In this document: piece by piece, positions 46,589 through 61,000 of the stretch | Layout: each line of letters begins with the position of its first letter | Numbering within the stretch: the stretch's first letter is position 1 | NCBI RefSeq assembly: GCF_014839805.1 | Contig: NC_051132.1 | Location: 3,658,001 to 3,722,000, forward strand | Direction: 5' to 3' | Length of the DNA: 64,000 bases | From: Manduca sexta | Taxonomy: Eukaryota; Arthropoda; Insecta; Lepidoptera; Sphingidae | Notes under the pieces: generated by a model | The model's database searches: none | What the model was told of the DNA's origin: nothing | Seen by the model: only the letters and a program-made list of their open reading frames with translations | Position numbers and translations under genes: made by a program

Positions 46589-47871
46589 CAATCTCTTTTA
46601 ATGGCCCATTAGACGCTGGGAAAAGAGCATGGTTAATATTTTCTGGTATGACCCTAGCCACTTTCCTGGGTTCTTTAACCAAAGTCTTAGGGCACTGCAT
46701 CTCAGACCAGCTAATGGGGACCATGCTGACACCTTGAGGGGAACCTTCTGCTGTTGCCATGACTACTCCAAGTTCGTTTTCAGCCGTAGACAGGTGATAC
46801 CAATGAATCTCAGTCATTGGTAGCTATTATTAGATGTAAGGATATAATAGTTTTAATTTTAAAACACAACATTGGAAACTTCCATACCAAAAAAATAATT
46901 GAAAATCACTCACCAAACAAATAATTTAAGAATAATAATAATTACGGTAAAGTCTTATCACACAAAGACATATATAAAATATTGATGTCCTGAAATCCAC
47001 ATATAACTTAAGCTACATAATCATAAATTACAAATTAGTTTGATGTTATCAATGCATTTTCCTGAACAACCAAATAAAGCATAATAAAAAAGGATACAAC
47101 TCTAGCCAGAATTATGTCACCGGGTCTGTAACATTTATATGGGTCAATTCTGTCCTTATCCGTGGACTTGATGTCCTCCTTTTTCAATACTCCTCGATAT
47201 GGCCTGACAAGTACCAGTGGCCCCACACACATGATGACACAATGCACCACTCGTGGATTCACTACTGTTACTTTAGCTGTTACAATGTCACCTGTTTTGG
47301 GCAGCACACTTGGAGTTCTTGGACTATCTACTGATATTACTTTCACCTGAAAAAGAAAAAATCATCATTTTCAAAACGGACACTTGTGAAAAAAATAAAA
47401 TTTACATGAATTTTGTATGTCAATTTGAATATATTATGCAGATACACATGTATATAGATTTAATGTTATTTTGTCCTTCCCGAATCACTTGGCATTTAAC
47501 AGTCTACCAAAAATAGCACGGCAAATCGTTTCTGCGACATGCGTACAAGTGTGTTGTCCCGACTCCTTATCCGAGACAAAGCCAGATGGAAGAAAAATCT
47601 TCTAAAGTTCATTACGAATATTTTAACCCCCGTCTGTCATAATATAATGAACATAAAACTTCAATATAAGGTGAAATTTACGATATAAAGGGATCGTTAC
47701 CTTGGTCTTCTCATCTTCCTCAGTTTTTAATATTCCAGCTAAAGTGGCATAAATATATCCTCGTAACTCGTATGTGCCCGGTCCAGCAACACATTCTTTA
47801 CTCGCCAAGCTCAATCTCATACCAGGAATACATATTTGTCCGATTTCTTTAATTTTTTCTTCTAAATTCAT
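46584..47871 (-). CDS. EXOSC1: Exosome component 1 (CSL4), RNA exosome cap
   Basis: CSL4 is one of three S1-domain cap subunits of the RNA exosome, which threads RNA to the catalytic subunits for 3'-5' decay and processing in nucleus and cytoplasm. Exons on the minus strand: 47871-47701, 47346-47098, 46823-46584; 660 nt, 219 residues (human about 195, so slightly long at the C-terminus). The N-terminal ECR1 domain (IGQICIPGMRLS, GTYELRGYIYATLAG) leads to the S1 domain (VGPLVLVRPYRGVLKKEDI, CYRPGDIILARV), then the C-terminal conserved block (TAENELGVVMATAEG, MVPISWSEMQCPKT, RKVARVIPE). Phases 0/0 at both introns. The start codon is the first Met before the conserved N-terminus. Divergently oriented to COPA. 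Confidence 0.93.
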
Positions 47872-49024
47872 GTTGGCGTTTAAGGTTATGTTACACCAAA
47901 TTTAGTAACACTTGATAAAAAGGCACTTTATGAAATGTATTTCACATTAAATTTAGCTAATGACACCGATTAAATTTCATAAACTCGAAATTACAATGAA
48001 TTTTTTTATGATAATTTTAAAAGAGTAGAGTTGTTGATAAACAAAAAATATTTTGTACCCACTGACAAGTGACAATCTGAACTGAATTCGTCTATTATGT
48101 GTTGAAAATGATAGATAATATTTTTCGTTCTAAAATGATTTCTTTATATTAATAAAACATCGACTAAACTTGCAAAATGAACAAAAATTACGATCTAAGG
48201 TTATAAATCCCTCAGCGATATTTCTATGCCGGGCTCAGAATGCCCGTGAGTTGTGCCATAGGTATGAACGTATTGTCGATAATATACACGTCATCTACAA
48301 TATATTTAATTATAAATAATTGTTTTGATTTTTATAGTACAAACTTTGATTGAAAAATGTACTGCATGATAAAAACAGACTACGGGTTTTTACAAAAAAT
48401 ATTCAATCATAATATTTTCTTCCCAGATTAGCAAGCAACTGAAAAAAATCTTAATTAAGGTGGTAGCTCAAGGTCCAAAATTTAATATGACGAAATTTTA
48501 AAGGCCGAAATATCCATGATTATTAATTATTTTTACGTTTTTCTTTCAACTGCGAGAACTAATCACTAACTAGACGTGAATTTAAATTCTTTACTTGCCA
48601 ATACTTGTTTAGTTACCCAGATTAAAGCCGAAACAAAATGTATGAAAATTGACCTTGAGCTACCACCTTAAGTATTTTATTAGCATTGATCGTTGCGCTA
48701 TAATCTTTGTTTGAATATGATTAAAAACCAGACGAATTATTACAAAGTGATCCATGATCTTACTTAGGAATCAAAAAAGATAACTTTTATGTCCACACTT
48801 TATACGAGACGTTCGACCATATACCTATTTAGTTATTTTGTCGAAATAAAGGCAAAAAGAGTTCTTAATTCTGTTAATATTATGTTTTCGCTTTGTTTGA
48901 TATCGATACTGCTATATGATGCGAACATCCCTAGAGAGACGTGTCACGTCAGCCGGTTGGCTGTCAGCGAGCTTGTTTTAATTTACGTGTATTTTATGAA
49001 ATATCTTCACAAAAGCTTGAGGAA
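47872..49024. promoter_or_regulatory. Shared region between divergent EXOSC1 and COPA
   Basis: 1.15 kb between the two start codons, which face away from each other. It must contain both promoters and 5' UTRs. No TATA or initiator could be assigned with confidence. A 217-bp MITE (48455-48671) occupies its middle. Confidence 0.6.
48455..48671. mobile_element. MITE with 17-21 bp inverted repeats, TTAA ends
   Basis: The left end (TTAAGGTGGTAGCTCAAGGTC in two parts: TTAA plus GGTGGTAGCTCAAGGTC) is exactly mirrored by the right end (GACCTTGAGCTACCACC plus TTAA). TTAA at both edges would fit a piggyBac-type target duplication, but since TTAA is its own reverse complement it cannot be told from the inverted repeat. 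Non-coding, 217 bp, in the EXOSC1-COPA intergenic region. Confidence 0.75.
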
Positions 49025-52000
49025 ATGTTAACAAAGTTTGAAACTAAGTCGGCGAGGGTGAAAGGTATATCCTTTCACGCAAAACGGCCATGGGTCCTCG
49101 CCAGTTTACACAATGGTGTGATTCAGCTATGGGACTATCGTATGTGCACATTACTGGAGAAATTTGATGAACACGACGGTCCAGTGCGTGGAATCTGCTT
49201 CCACCAGCAACAGCCGCTGTTTGTGTCCGGCGGTGATGACTACAAGATCAAGGTATAGTTAAAAAGATCTTTATCAGCATGAAACAGTTTGCATGTCGTG
49301 ATGACACGTATCAGAAGTATAGTATATGTATATAGTCTAATAAATTCCATGAAATTTGAAATAGGAATACAATAAAGTTATGTTCATGGTTTTCTCATTG
49401 AACTTGTGTTCCTATACAACTATTTCAAAATAAACTTGGATATGTTAAAGGTAACATTTATCCTATTGGATTTTACAAGTATACAAGAAAATGTAAAATG
49501 TTTTAAATCTTTAATTAAATGTATGATTGAAGAAATTGTGTTGACTCACAAACTAAATTGCTTTCTTATTTGTAGATATTGTAAATTTGCTTTTCCGAAT
49601 GTAAGTTATATTGGAAGATATAAATCATTCCCACAGACTTTCATAGTATTATGTATGCTTGTCTAAATAAAAAAAATAACTAACAAATTCCTCCTCAACA
49701 ACTTTTTAATCTATATTTCAAATGTGGTTTAAACATAACACTGGTGTTCCCAAAACATTTATTGTTTTCAGGTGTGGAACTATAAACAAAGGCGATGTCT
49801 GTTCACACTGCTGGGCCACTTGGACTACATCAGGACAACATTCTTCCACCATGAGTACCCTTGGATATTGAGCGCATCAGATGATCAGGTTTGTGATTAT
49901 AATTTCTAAGGATATGGTTCTGTATTTGCTATATAGTTTTAGTAATTTTTATGCGAATGTTTTGAATGAAATTTTGGTTCATTGGCAGATTATGTGCTGG
50001 ATTTAATTTATAGGCTGCTTACTATCCTGGAAAACAATAAAATGGCTCCATGTATTACTGGAAACGGTATTAAAATAACAAACAGCTATAAATGCTAGCT
50101 AGTAATCAATTATAATAGTAAATGTGAGGTTGTCCTTATCTATGGTCTGTGACTTTCTGTTTCTGTTGATATACAGCGACTGGTCTATAAATATATTGTC
50201 AGACTCATGTTTATTTAGCTATGGACATCAAAGAATCTCCTCTATGAAAGGTTGTATCAGCAGATATGGAAATAAGACATTGTTATAACAATACTCAACC
50301 TTAAGCCCTTACAATAATATTCATGTTAATAATTATCATAATAACTAAAACATAAGTGCTGTTTTAACCACATTTATTTTGTCTTTATAATCTTTTTCAA
50401 CTGTATGAGTAAGGATATAAGGTTGAGTTTAATTTGTTATCACATTAGTCTGTTTGCCATCATTACATTTGCACTGACATTTATTATTTATAATTTTAGA
50501 TGAAATGACAATATTCAAATTCATTCTAAATTCCAGTTTGATATGAATCTTCAGAATGAATACATAAGTTTTAATTTTTAATATCACAAACTAAAACTAC
50601 ATATTTTTTTCCAGACAATAAGGATATGGAACTGGCAATCGCGACAATGCATCAGCATACTCACTGGCCACAACCACTATGTAATGTGTGCTCAGTTCCA
50701 TCCCACAGAAGATCTATTGGTATCCGCATCTCTTGACCAATCTGTTCGTGTGTGGGACTTCTCTGGACTTAGGAAGAAGAGTGTGGCTCCTGGCCCTACA
50801 GGACTTGCTGAGCATCTGAGAAATCCTCAGGCAACGGATCTGTTCGGACAGGTATAGACAGTTTGATGGAAGGGATGTCATGCTTTCATCATGGTAAAGG
50901 TTTGTCTACTGTCTCTGTGCTATGGCGAGTTATTTTATAGCAGATAGAGGTTTAAAGAAAGATATTTAAATATTGTTACTATTGTTCTTTGAATTTAAAA
51001 TGGAACTGCTTCTTTATTGAAATATCTTTAAAATTTTTACCTTCTTTACAGAAAATTATCCTGTTTTGTGAACAATAAAAAATGGGATTCTTGATTTAAG
51101 TAAATTTTGTTTCATATGATGCAATATTTTTTAGACCTGATTATACTATTATGTACTAAAGGATTCAAATTTTCTTTTTTTGTTTGCTATAGAATTATCT
51201 CGGTAATCATGTGCATGTGGGTAAGGCATACACTTCTTTATTATATGGTAGAACCAAAGACTGCAATAAAACTGAACTTGTTGTCTCACTCACACTTGTA
51301 GGTCTTATGGATAACACATGAGCGAGACAGCATGTTATGTTGACTATATCTTTGTTTCTATTATGATGAATAACATTCTTCATTCAATTTCAGTGCTATC
51401 GCTGTATTATATTAGCTTTTCGATGCGTTTTGACAGTGGGTAATATAAATTTAATGGTTTTATAAGAAGAAGTGAAGTTAGATATTTTCAAATAGGTAAT
51501 ATAGGAATACCATTAAGTCATTTAAAGAAATATAAGTTGTTAATATAAGTGTTTATTTGAAATTGTAAAATTATCTTTATTTATTTAGGTTTACTTACAG
51601 TTGTAACAATGATACAAAAGTATACAACATATGCACTAGTATATGTTGCACCACTTATTATAAGCAAACACAGAATATAATCAATACAAACACAATAAAA
51701 AATAAGTGTACATTTACATTGTTACTAGGAAAGTTTACACATTCTTAATTATTTTCTTAGACATAGGATTAAAGTGTCAATAAATATTCAGTATTCTGCA
51801 AAAGATCAGCAATATACTTCATCTTATATCTTCTTCAAAAACCTCACATTGTACATACCATTAACACAATAGCCACAATATGTTATGTATGATATGAACG
51901 TTTATTGATCCCAATCTGTTGCTAAAAGCAACTGTACATACAGGCGGATGCGGTTGTGAAGCACGTACTGGAGGGGCACGATCGAGGCGTAAACTGGGCA

Positions 52001-55000
52001 GCCTTCCATCCAACACTGCCACTCATAGCGTCCGCCGCTGACGACAGACAAGTCAAGCTCTGGAGGATGAATGATGCTAAGGTAATGTTTATGAATAGTG
52101 ATGTGACTCGAGTTGTTAATCGATTAATTCGAATTGTCATTAGATTAATTCGAGTTGTCACTTTTGTATTCGATTGAAGATATTACACTGAAGTTGTTAT
52201 TTTGCAAGGTTTAGATTAGTTCAAAACCGTATAAACAATCACGTCAAGCTTACGTCCGTAAATTTTAAAGCTTGCCAGTAAAAACTTAGCATTATATTGT
52301 CAAGTTGCATCTCGACCTTTAATATTGTGACATTATTTGTAATCATACCCAAAGGTCAAGACACAATTGTATCTAACAAAATTTCCCTTATTCTTTTATA
52401 AAATTCACATTGATTATTGCCATAGCAATAATTTGGATACTTTATTTTCTCAGGCATGGGAGGTGGACACATGCCGCAGCCACTACCACAACGTGTCGTG
52501 CGTGTTGTTCCACGCCAGGCACGAGCTGATCCTCTCCAACAGCGAGGACAAGACCATCCGCGTGTGGGACGTCACCAAGCGCACATGTCTGCACACATTC
52601 CGCAGGGAGAACGAACGGTAGTTATTACTTTTGGTGCAATACTGACATTATCAGTCTTACTTATAAACTTGTTTTAATGTGTGTGGTTAAGAATTGGTTA
52701 AATATCAGTCAAAAACATCACCGGTTTCTAGTTTAAACCTTATTAAGAGGCCAGATGGCGTATTTTGAATTGCATCTGATCGAGTAAATTTGTGTTTTAA
52801 CTAAGCATAGCTTTGCGAATTTTTTATAACTAAGACTGAATGTTAGGCGTGGGGAAGTGACCCTACTGCTTTTGATGGTAAGTGGAGGCTCCAGATAAAG
52901 TGTTGACTGGTGAGGGTTGATTATCCCTTGCAACTCGACACAATTATGCTAGCCTGTTTGAAACTGGGTATACACAAGCTGATGCCTCACAATTACGTGG
53001 TTTACTATGGTGGGGTTAACTCATCCTCCTAGCACATCATGGGACGAAACACACAAGCGAAAAGTGTTTGATCTGGTTGCACTTCTGCCTACCTGGGGAA
53101 AAGAGGTAGTGTGTGTATTTTTATTGTATAAATTAATATGTATTTGAATATTGCAGGTACTGGGTACTAGCCGCGCATCCCTCGCTGAACCTGTTCGCGG
53201 CGGGGCACGACGCGGGCATGGTGCTGTTCAAGCTGCAGCGAGAGAGGCCCGCGTACGCCGTGCATAACAACATGCTGTTCTACATCAAGGACAAGTGAGT
53301 TCACGTGGCAAGACTAGTGTGTTACATGTGAGCTGTTATGGAGTTTGATACGCTTGTTAGTGTGTGATAAAATAGTGAAGTATAGTGTAATATTCGCTTA
53401 TGATTTATGGAAGTTGTTGCCGAATAAATTTTCTATGGGATATACTTGTATATTATCAAGTTAGAGTTTATAGTTTCTAAGAAATTGAGGGATTCCTATC
53501 TCTATATTCTTGAAAGAAATAATAAGTGATATTAAAATATTAAAGATTTTTTTTTCGAGAGCAGCTTTGGTTGTAATAGGTGCATATTAGTTAAATTTAG
53601 TGCAATTGGTTATATGTTTGTATATATTTCCAGACAATTGCGCAAATTGGACATGGGAACCAACCGTGACGCTCCTGTCATGCAGATTAAAGGCGTCGGC
53701 AGAAATCAACCTTACAGGTAATTTTATATACTCATATTTTAATACGTCATTATATACATTTACATTTGCCTGGATTAAAATGTGTTATTACTGGATAAAA
53801 TAAGTTTATTATTATTCTAAAAAACTGTAATACATTTTAGTATGTCACTGAACCACGCGGAGTGGTCGCTGCTGGTGAACTGGCGCATAGGCGAGAACAG
53901 CGCGTACGAGATGTACTCCATGCCGCGCGACGGCGCCGACGTCTCCGGCGAGCCCGCGCGCGCGCCCGCCACCACCGCCGTCTGGGTCGCCAGGAACAGA
54001 TTCGCCGCGCTCGACAAGAACAACCAGGTCACTACCACGCACCAATACTCACATTCAACAACACTCAACTATACTCAGCATTACTCAGACACTCAACTAT
54101 ACTCAGCAATTCTCAGACACAACTATACTCAGCATCACTCAGCTACACTCACCTCTATACTCAATGATACTCAGCTATACTCAATGATACTCAGCTATAC
54201 TCAATGACACTCAGCCACACTCAGTGTCATCTCCATAAATTAGCACCACACAGTTTAACTTGGCACTACACAGCCACTTTCAGCTACACTCATTTACAAT
54301 GGATACTACTACAAGTAATATGAGTATTTTTTTAAATCAAGTATAAGTTCAATAACCACTTTGATATCTTTAACCTCTGCAACCCTACGAACAGTAAATT
54401 AATTATGGTTTATAAATATTTATGTGAGATATACTAATTTTATTATCATTCCTGGACATCTATTTTACTTTACACTTTCATAGCCTTAAAAAATCTTTAA
54501 TCGCAAAAATTAAAAAAAAAATTTTTTTTCTTCTCAGCTGGTAATCCGTAACTTAAAGAACGAGGTGTCTAAGAAGATCTCGACGCCGTCATGTGAGGAG
54601 ATCATGTACGCGGGCACCGGCATGCTGCTGCTGCGCGAGCCGGACACCGTGCAGCTGTTGGACGTGCAGCAGAAGAGGACCGTGGCCTCGGTACGAATTA
54701 CGTACAGTTAAAGAGATATTTGTGAATGGAATGGGTTGTGTAGCGGGAAATGGTTTAAAAAATAGTTTTAAACATTAAACATAATAAAAAGGTCTAACAA
54801 TTTGACTTAGCTTGTGCGTTTATTCTTGAATGGGTAGATGCTTAACTAGCACATTCTGCACTCACGGATTACTTATTATGTGACGGACAAAAATCCAATC
54901 CCTAATACCTCACTCACTTCACATGCAAAAAATGTTAATACCGATTTACTTATCTTATAAAACATAATTCCAGGTGAAAGTAGCAAAGTGCCGCTACGCG

Positions 55001-58000
55001 ATATGGAACTCGGACATGTCGCTAGTGGCTCTACTGGGCAAGCACACAGTAACGTTATGCACAAAGAAGTTGGAGCAGCTGTGCAGTGTGACGGAGGGTG
55101 CTAGGGTGAAGTCCGGCGCGTTCGACGACTCCACACCACAGCCCGTGTTCATCTACACTACGGCTAATCACATTAAATACTGTTGTAAGGATGGGTAAGT
55201 TTAGTGTCAATTATTTGTATATAGGATGTTTGAAAAATTTTGTTGATTGATTTCATAATTTTTCATTATATTTTTTATATATTTTGATTGGTGAACGGTA
55301 ATAAATAATTTTCGAATTTGATGTTGGGCACAAAAGATAATCTTTTTGCACCAATGACCGAATACCGATATCAATGTCATACAGATTTAAAAAAAAATGC
55401 AAACAATACTTCAATGTCATAAGAATTTTATAATTTCAGAAATGTATATGAATTTCATTGTCAAAGATGATTTGCTTGGACATATATTTTAATAATCAAC
55501 GTATTTTTTTTTTATGCAGTGACTACGGAATCATCCGCACGCTGGACGTGCCGGTGTACGCGGTGAAGGTGCTGGCCACGGACGCGGGCGCACGCGTCGT
55601 GTGTCTCGACCGCGAGTGCAGGCCCAAGGTGCTCAACATCGACCCCACTGAGTACAGGTCATACATATACACATAGTCCGCACTACTACTACCCACCAAA
55701 AATAATTAGCATTACCATTGTTGCCAAAAATAATTTATTGATGTTGTTGTGGTGTTATTGCAGGTTCAAGCTGGCGCTGGTGACGCGGCAGTACGACCAG
55801 GTGCTGCACATGGTGCGCACAGCCAAGCTCGTTGGGCAGAGTATCATTGCGTATCTTCAGGAGAAAGGTGCGTACGGGATCCCAATATTTTTTATAGATT
55901 TAAGTTATATAACAAGTTCTAAAAAAATCGACACTTTTTACCGTACTGCATGACGCGTTTTGTGACTGAAATTGATCTGCAATTGCAGAAATAGTTCAAC
56001 ATTACAATATTGATTTCAAACTTTCGACAATGTTGTTTATTGTGTATTTATAGGTGGTCGTATGGCTAAAGATCGAGCGAGAGGCGTGCTCGTTTCGTTA
56101 TTCAACTGTAATAAAAAAAAACGAGTTGCGTGTTGTGCAGGGTACCCCGAGGTGGCGCTGCACTTCGTGAAGGAGCCGCGCACGCGCCTGTCGCTGGCGC
56201 TGCAGTGCGGCAACATCGACGTGGCGCTCGACGCCGCCAAGACCATCGACGAGCCCGACGCCTGGGACAAGCTCGCCAGCGCCGCCCTCGCCACCGGCAA
56301 CCACCAGGTAACACTGCAGGCTTCTAACGGGCTCCCTACCAGAATTTATATAAAGAGATTCATGGATAAAAAGGAAAATACATGAAGGTCGAAAGTAAAA
56401 GAAGGATCATAACTTTGCAGAAATTAGGCATATGTATATATTAAATACGCCTAAAATTACCACAAATAGTCTCACCACATTCAAGATATAAGTCATGTAT
56501 TATAGGTATTAGAAGCTGACATATACTTTCAGACAGACCAACATAATTTTAGTGACCTTTGACAACGCGACAATAAAGTAATTTTTATTTTACATTCGAA
56601 TATCGATATCGATATGCAATCGATAACCAAAATCATTCACAGATCGTAGAGATGTGCTACCAACGCACGAAGAACTTCGACAAACTATCATTCCTATACC
56701 TGGTCACGGGGAACCTGGACAAGCTGCGCAAGATGACCAAGATCGCGGAGATACGCAAGGACGTGTCCGCGCAGTTCCAGGGCGCGCTGCTGCTCGGAGA
56801 CGTTACCGAGAGGATACGGCTGCTCACCAATGCTGGACAGGTGAGAATGGATGACACCCTGACTATCGACTTCTTTTGAGTGATCATTATTGATTATTAT
56901 TATAGAGTAACTGACATTTCTAAAGATATGTGTGTATTCTTTGTGAATCATCGCTTCTTTTAATGGTGAGGGAAAAAATCATGAGGAACCACATACCTAA
57001 GAAGTTCTTTAATTTTTGAGGGTGTGTGAAGTCTGCTAATCCGCACTAGGCTAGTGTGGTGGGCTAAGACCAAATCTCTCTTAGTAGTAGAGGAGGTCCG
57101 TGTACAGTAGGACAGTATACAATACAGGGCTGATATAATTATTTATTTATTATTATATGTAGCAGGTCTACCAATAAAAAGTGGGTAACTTGGAGCAGTA
57201 TAAGCGACTTTTAATGTTATATTACAGTTCGAAATCGTTATGCAGCGGCTGACGCTAAATCGAATTTTAATATTTAAATGTATCTTAGTAAATGCTATGA
57301 TGATTGATCTTTTTACAAATATATTTATTAATGTGACTATAAGTAGCAATATCGTATCATAATTTTTTTTTTATAAATTTGCAATTTGCAGCTCTCCCTA
57401 GCATACTTGACCGCCATAAACCACAAGCAGTTTGAGGAGGCGGAGAAATTAAAGGCTGCGCTGGAGGCAGCCAACTTGCCCATTCCAGAACCGAACCCCG
57501 ACGCGGTGTTCCTCAGGCCGCCGCTACCCGTCCACAAAGCACAACCCAACTGGCCCTTGTTGGCAGTTTCCAAGTAAGTAAATTAAACAGTTTTTTTAAT
57601 TGATTGATTAACTGTGGAATAAATTCATAATATTATAATTTGAATATGGTAAAGTCCAGGGAGGAATTATTTTGTTTGTTTTTTGACTTTGATCTGTCAA
57701 TTTACTTACAATTTATTAATAAAAGTCTCAACAATAATAAGCAACGGATTGCGTTGTTTTATACGATTCATATAATTTGATATAATTTTAACGCGACTCG
57801 TGAAGGTTCTGCACTGCACCACAACACTATAACAAAAATTCTTCTAAATCACTGTACATTTTATATGAGCAACGCACTGGGGCATCGCTTGCTAGGCGTA
57901 TTTTTGGCGCGATGTTTTGCGTCGCTCATATTTGGTCAATTTTAAAGTTTACGATGAAGTGAGGTGAAGTAACTTCATACTGGTGAGGTAGAATTAGTTT

Positions 58001-61000
58001 TGAAGTGTAGAAGGCATGAGATATATTTGCAATAGTCAAAACGGGAGCTTCTAAGTACGAGTATCTTAAAATACCAGAGTCGATAATTAAGTTGTAAAAT
58101 ACTTGAAATATTTCGCGTCCGTACCAGGCACGTATATTGTTTGATTGTTGCCGTTCTCTTACCGCGTAAAACGTTTCATGTCTCTTAAGTAGAATGTGTT
58201 GCGCAGGAGTTTCTTCGAGGTGGCCGGAGCGAGCGCCCGCGGCGAGACTAGTGCTGCGGCCGCGGCGCCGCTCGACGAGCCGCTCGAGGCCGCCGGCGCC
58301 TGGGGCGACGACGACGTCGAGCTCAACGACGACAACAAGGTATGTGCGCATGCGCACTCCACACATACGCACTATCGTAAAAGTACGGTCATGAATTGGC
58401 AGTATTCGTGGCCCATCGTACAATTACGCTCGTTAGCCCTGGATCTATCGTCGCACAGTTATCGCACCCTCAACTAAGATGACCTAATTCAAAAAATACG
58501 ATTTGTGGGAGACAAATAAAAAGATTTGAAAACAATATAAAAGGCAGTGAATTAGGCGGTCACCACGAAAGTCAGAATCGGTTTCTTTTTTATAATTTTG
58601 TCTTTTTCTCATCATAGGGTTAGAGAGCATGCTTTGAAAGGTAGGTTTTTAAACAAAATCAGAAAATATATAAATATTGAGTTAGGTCACTTTAGTTCCA
58701 AAGTGCTTTATGTAACTATTATAAAGTTGGCATTTAGTTTTTCCTAGTACAGTACTGAGAGCGAGTAGAGTTAGACAAATTACTCAGATGAATTTAATTG
58801 TTGTTTACTCCCTTTTCTTGAGATGACTATTTTTTGTAGGATGAAGATGAGCAAGAGGTAATGGAGGACGCGTGCGACGACGGTGGCTGGGACGTCGGCG
58901 ACGAGGACCTCGACCTGCCCGAGGAATTAGCGCCTGTTTCCGGTAAGTACACTCCAGATATCCATTCATTCTGTCGTTCCCTCAATGCTGGGGATCGTGA
59001 CCTCAGTAGGCTGAGTCTATAGAGTCTATAAGCGCCCTCCGTCTGGTTCTATCATCGGCGGCGTGAATTGCATCGTGCAGCTTGAGTTGCAAAGGTTCAG
59101 TGATTTGTTCACTCCATTTAGCTGGTGGTCTTCCACGAGGGCGACCACCGGCACTCCAGTCAAAACTCCAGATATAGTATGAGCGTTTTAACTAAAGATT
59201 TATCTTAAGTTATAGATAAGTTACTTGTTATGTTTAAAAGTTCCCAAAAAGTGTAGATGTATGATCTCAGATATTTTTTTAAATCTCCGGAATACTGACC
59301 CCATTACTTAGGTGCAGGAATAGCGGATTACCTTAACAAAAGATTTATATCTCTGTGAATTGTAGCATAATACTGTAAGACTTTGTTTTGTGATTTAGCT
59401 GATATCGACGGCGCCGAGGAGAGTTCAGAATACTTCGTGGCGCCGACGCGCGGCACCAGCGACATGCTCTCCGGCAAACTAAAGACGGCGCACGATCACA
59501 TCACCACTGGACAGTTCGAAATAGCGTTCAGGTGAGTCGATATCATTATATTTTTTAATATTACAAATGTATCTGGTTATGTAGAGAAATTGTAAAAACA
59601 CATCAATCTAATATGTTTCTATTATTTATTTTGCTTACGCCACCGTAGTGGCGTGATAAAGTATTTCCGGGAGAAAAAGTCGCCTAAAACATTCAGGAGT
59701 AATGTAGCTTCATATTAGTGAAAAAAACAAAATCGTTTTAGGAGTTCCTAAGTTCCTGATTCGTGTTCAAAATACAAAATCTTCAACTTTATATGTTAAT
59801 GTATGATTTGTAAATTGTAACAAAGTAAATGATAGCACAATTGGTGGTGTTATCAACAATTTCTTAGACGATTAATTCTTTTACATTTCTATAAGTATTT
59901 TTCGCTAACTGCATTTTTTAAGTACGTCTAACTTAAACATCATTACAACTCGTCACACTCAGTAGAAACGACTCAAAACTAAACTACAGAAATAAGGAAG
60001 AGTTATCACGTTTAATTCACAGCACTTTAATTTCCCAGATTGTTGAACGAGCAAGTGGGCATCGTGAACTTCGAGCCGTACCTGCAACTGTTCGTGAGCA
60101 TGTTCGCGGCGGCGCGCGTGTGCTTCGGCGCGCTGCCGAGTGTGCCGCCGCTCAGCGCCCACCTGCACCGCAACTGGAAGGAGGCTAGCGGGAAGGACTT
60201 GCTACCTGTTCTCAGTCAGTGTCCTTGCTATATGTTTTTAGCACTCGATAAATAATGTATGTGGCAGTAGAATTAGTCAGCCGTAGTGGCGTACAATGTG
60301 GTGTCCAATGTTTTGATACAATTCAGTACAAACAGTTTTTTCTTCCATCAAGTTGTGATTACGTCAATATGTTAGTGGTCTAGAGAATAATTTTGTAGTT
60401 AAAGGTGTGTATCAATATACTTGACAAAATTTTCGGTGTTGGGGCATGTTTGATGACTAAATTACTTGCTATTCTATTAAGGTAGTAACTGGAACCAGGC
60501 CTAAACTATGTCTAAATTATTGGAGGGCCGTAGCAAAGATGCCTTTTTATAATCGATAATGCCAACAGAAATAAATATCCTATCTATAAGTCTATCGCTA
60601 GGATATAGCATTCTCATAAATATCGTTACTGTTAATGATTGTAGAAAACTATCTCGATTTCGACCTCAGCTAAGTCAGCAGTTTATCTAAAGATTGTTAA
60701 TTTTAAACATAACCTTTAAGGTATTTTCATTAATTTTAGTATCATACTTTTAAGTGCCAAAATGTACTTTGACGGTTGAATATAGACAGTTTGTTAGATA
60801 TGATTTGTTTTCACAGCGGCGAAACTGAACGACTTAGTAACACAGCTGCAACAGTGCTACCAGCTGACCACATCGGGCAAGTTCACGGAAGCGATCGACA
60901 AACTGCAGCGCATCGTGCAGAGCGTGCCGCTGTTGCACGTGGACGGCAAGACAGAACTCACGGAGGCGCAGCAGCTCCTCAACATATGCAGGGAGTACTT

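Noticed and set aside
53842..54207. 121-codon frame continuing from COPA exon 8
   Set aside because: Its second half is translation of the intron 8 minisatellite; the real exon ends at 54027 and joins 54538 in frame.
57926..58423. 165-codon minus-strand frame
   Set aside because: Largely antisense to COPA exon 16 and flanking introns; the GC-rich exon produces long antisense frames by composition.
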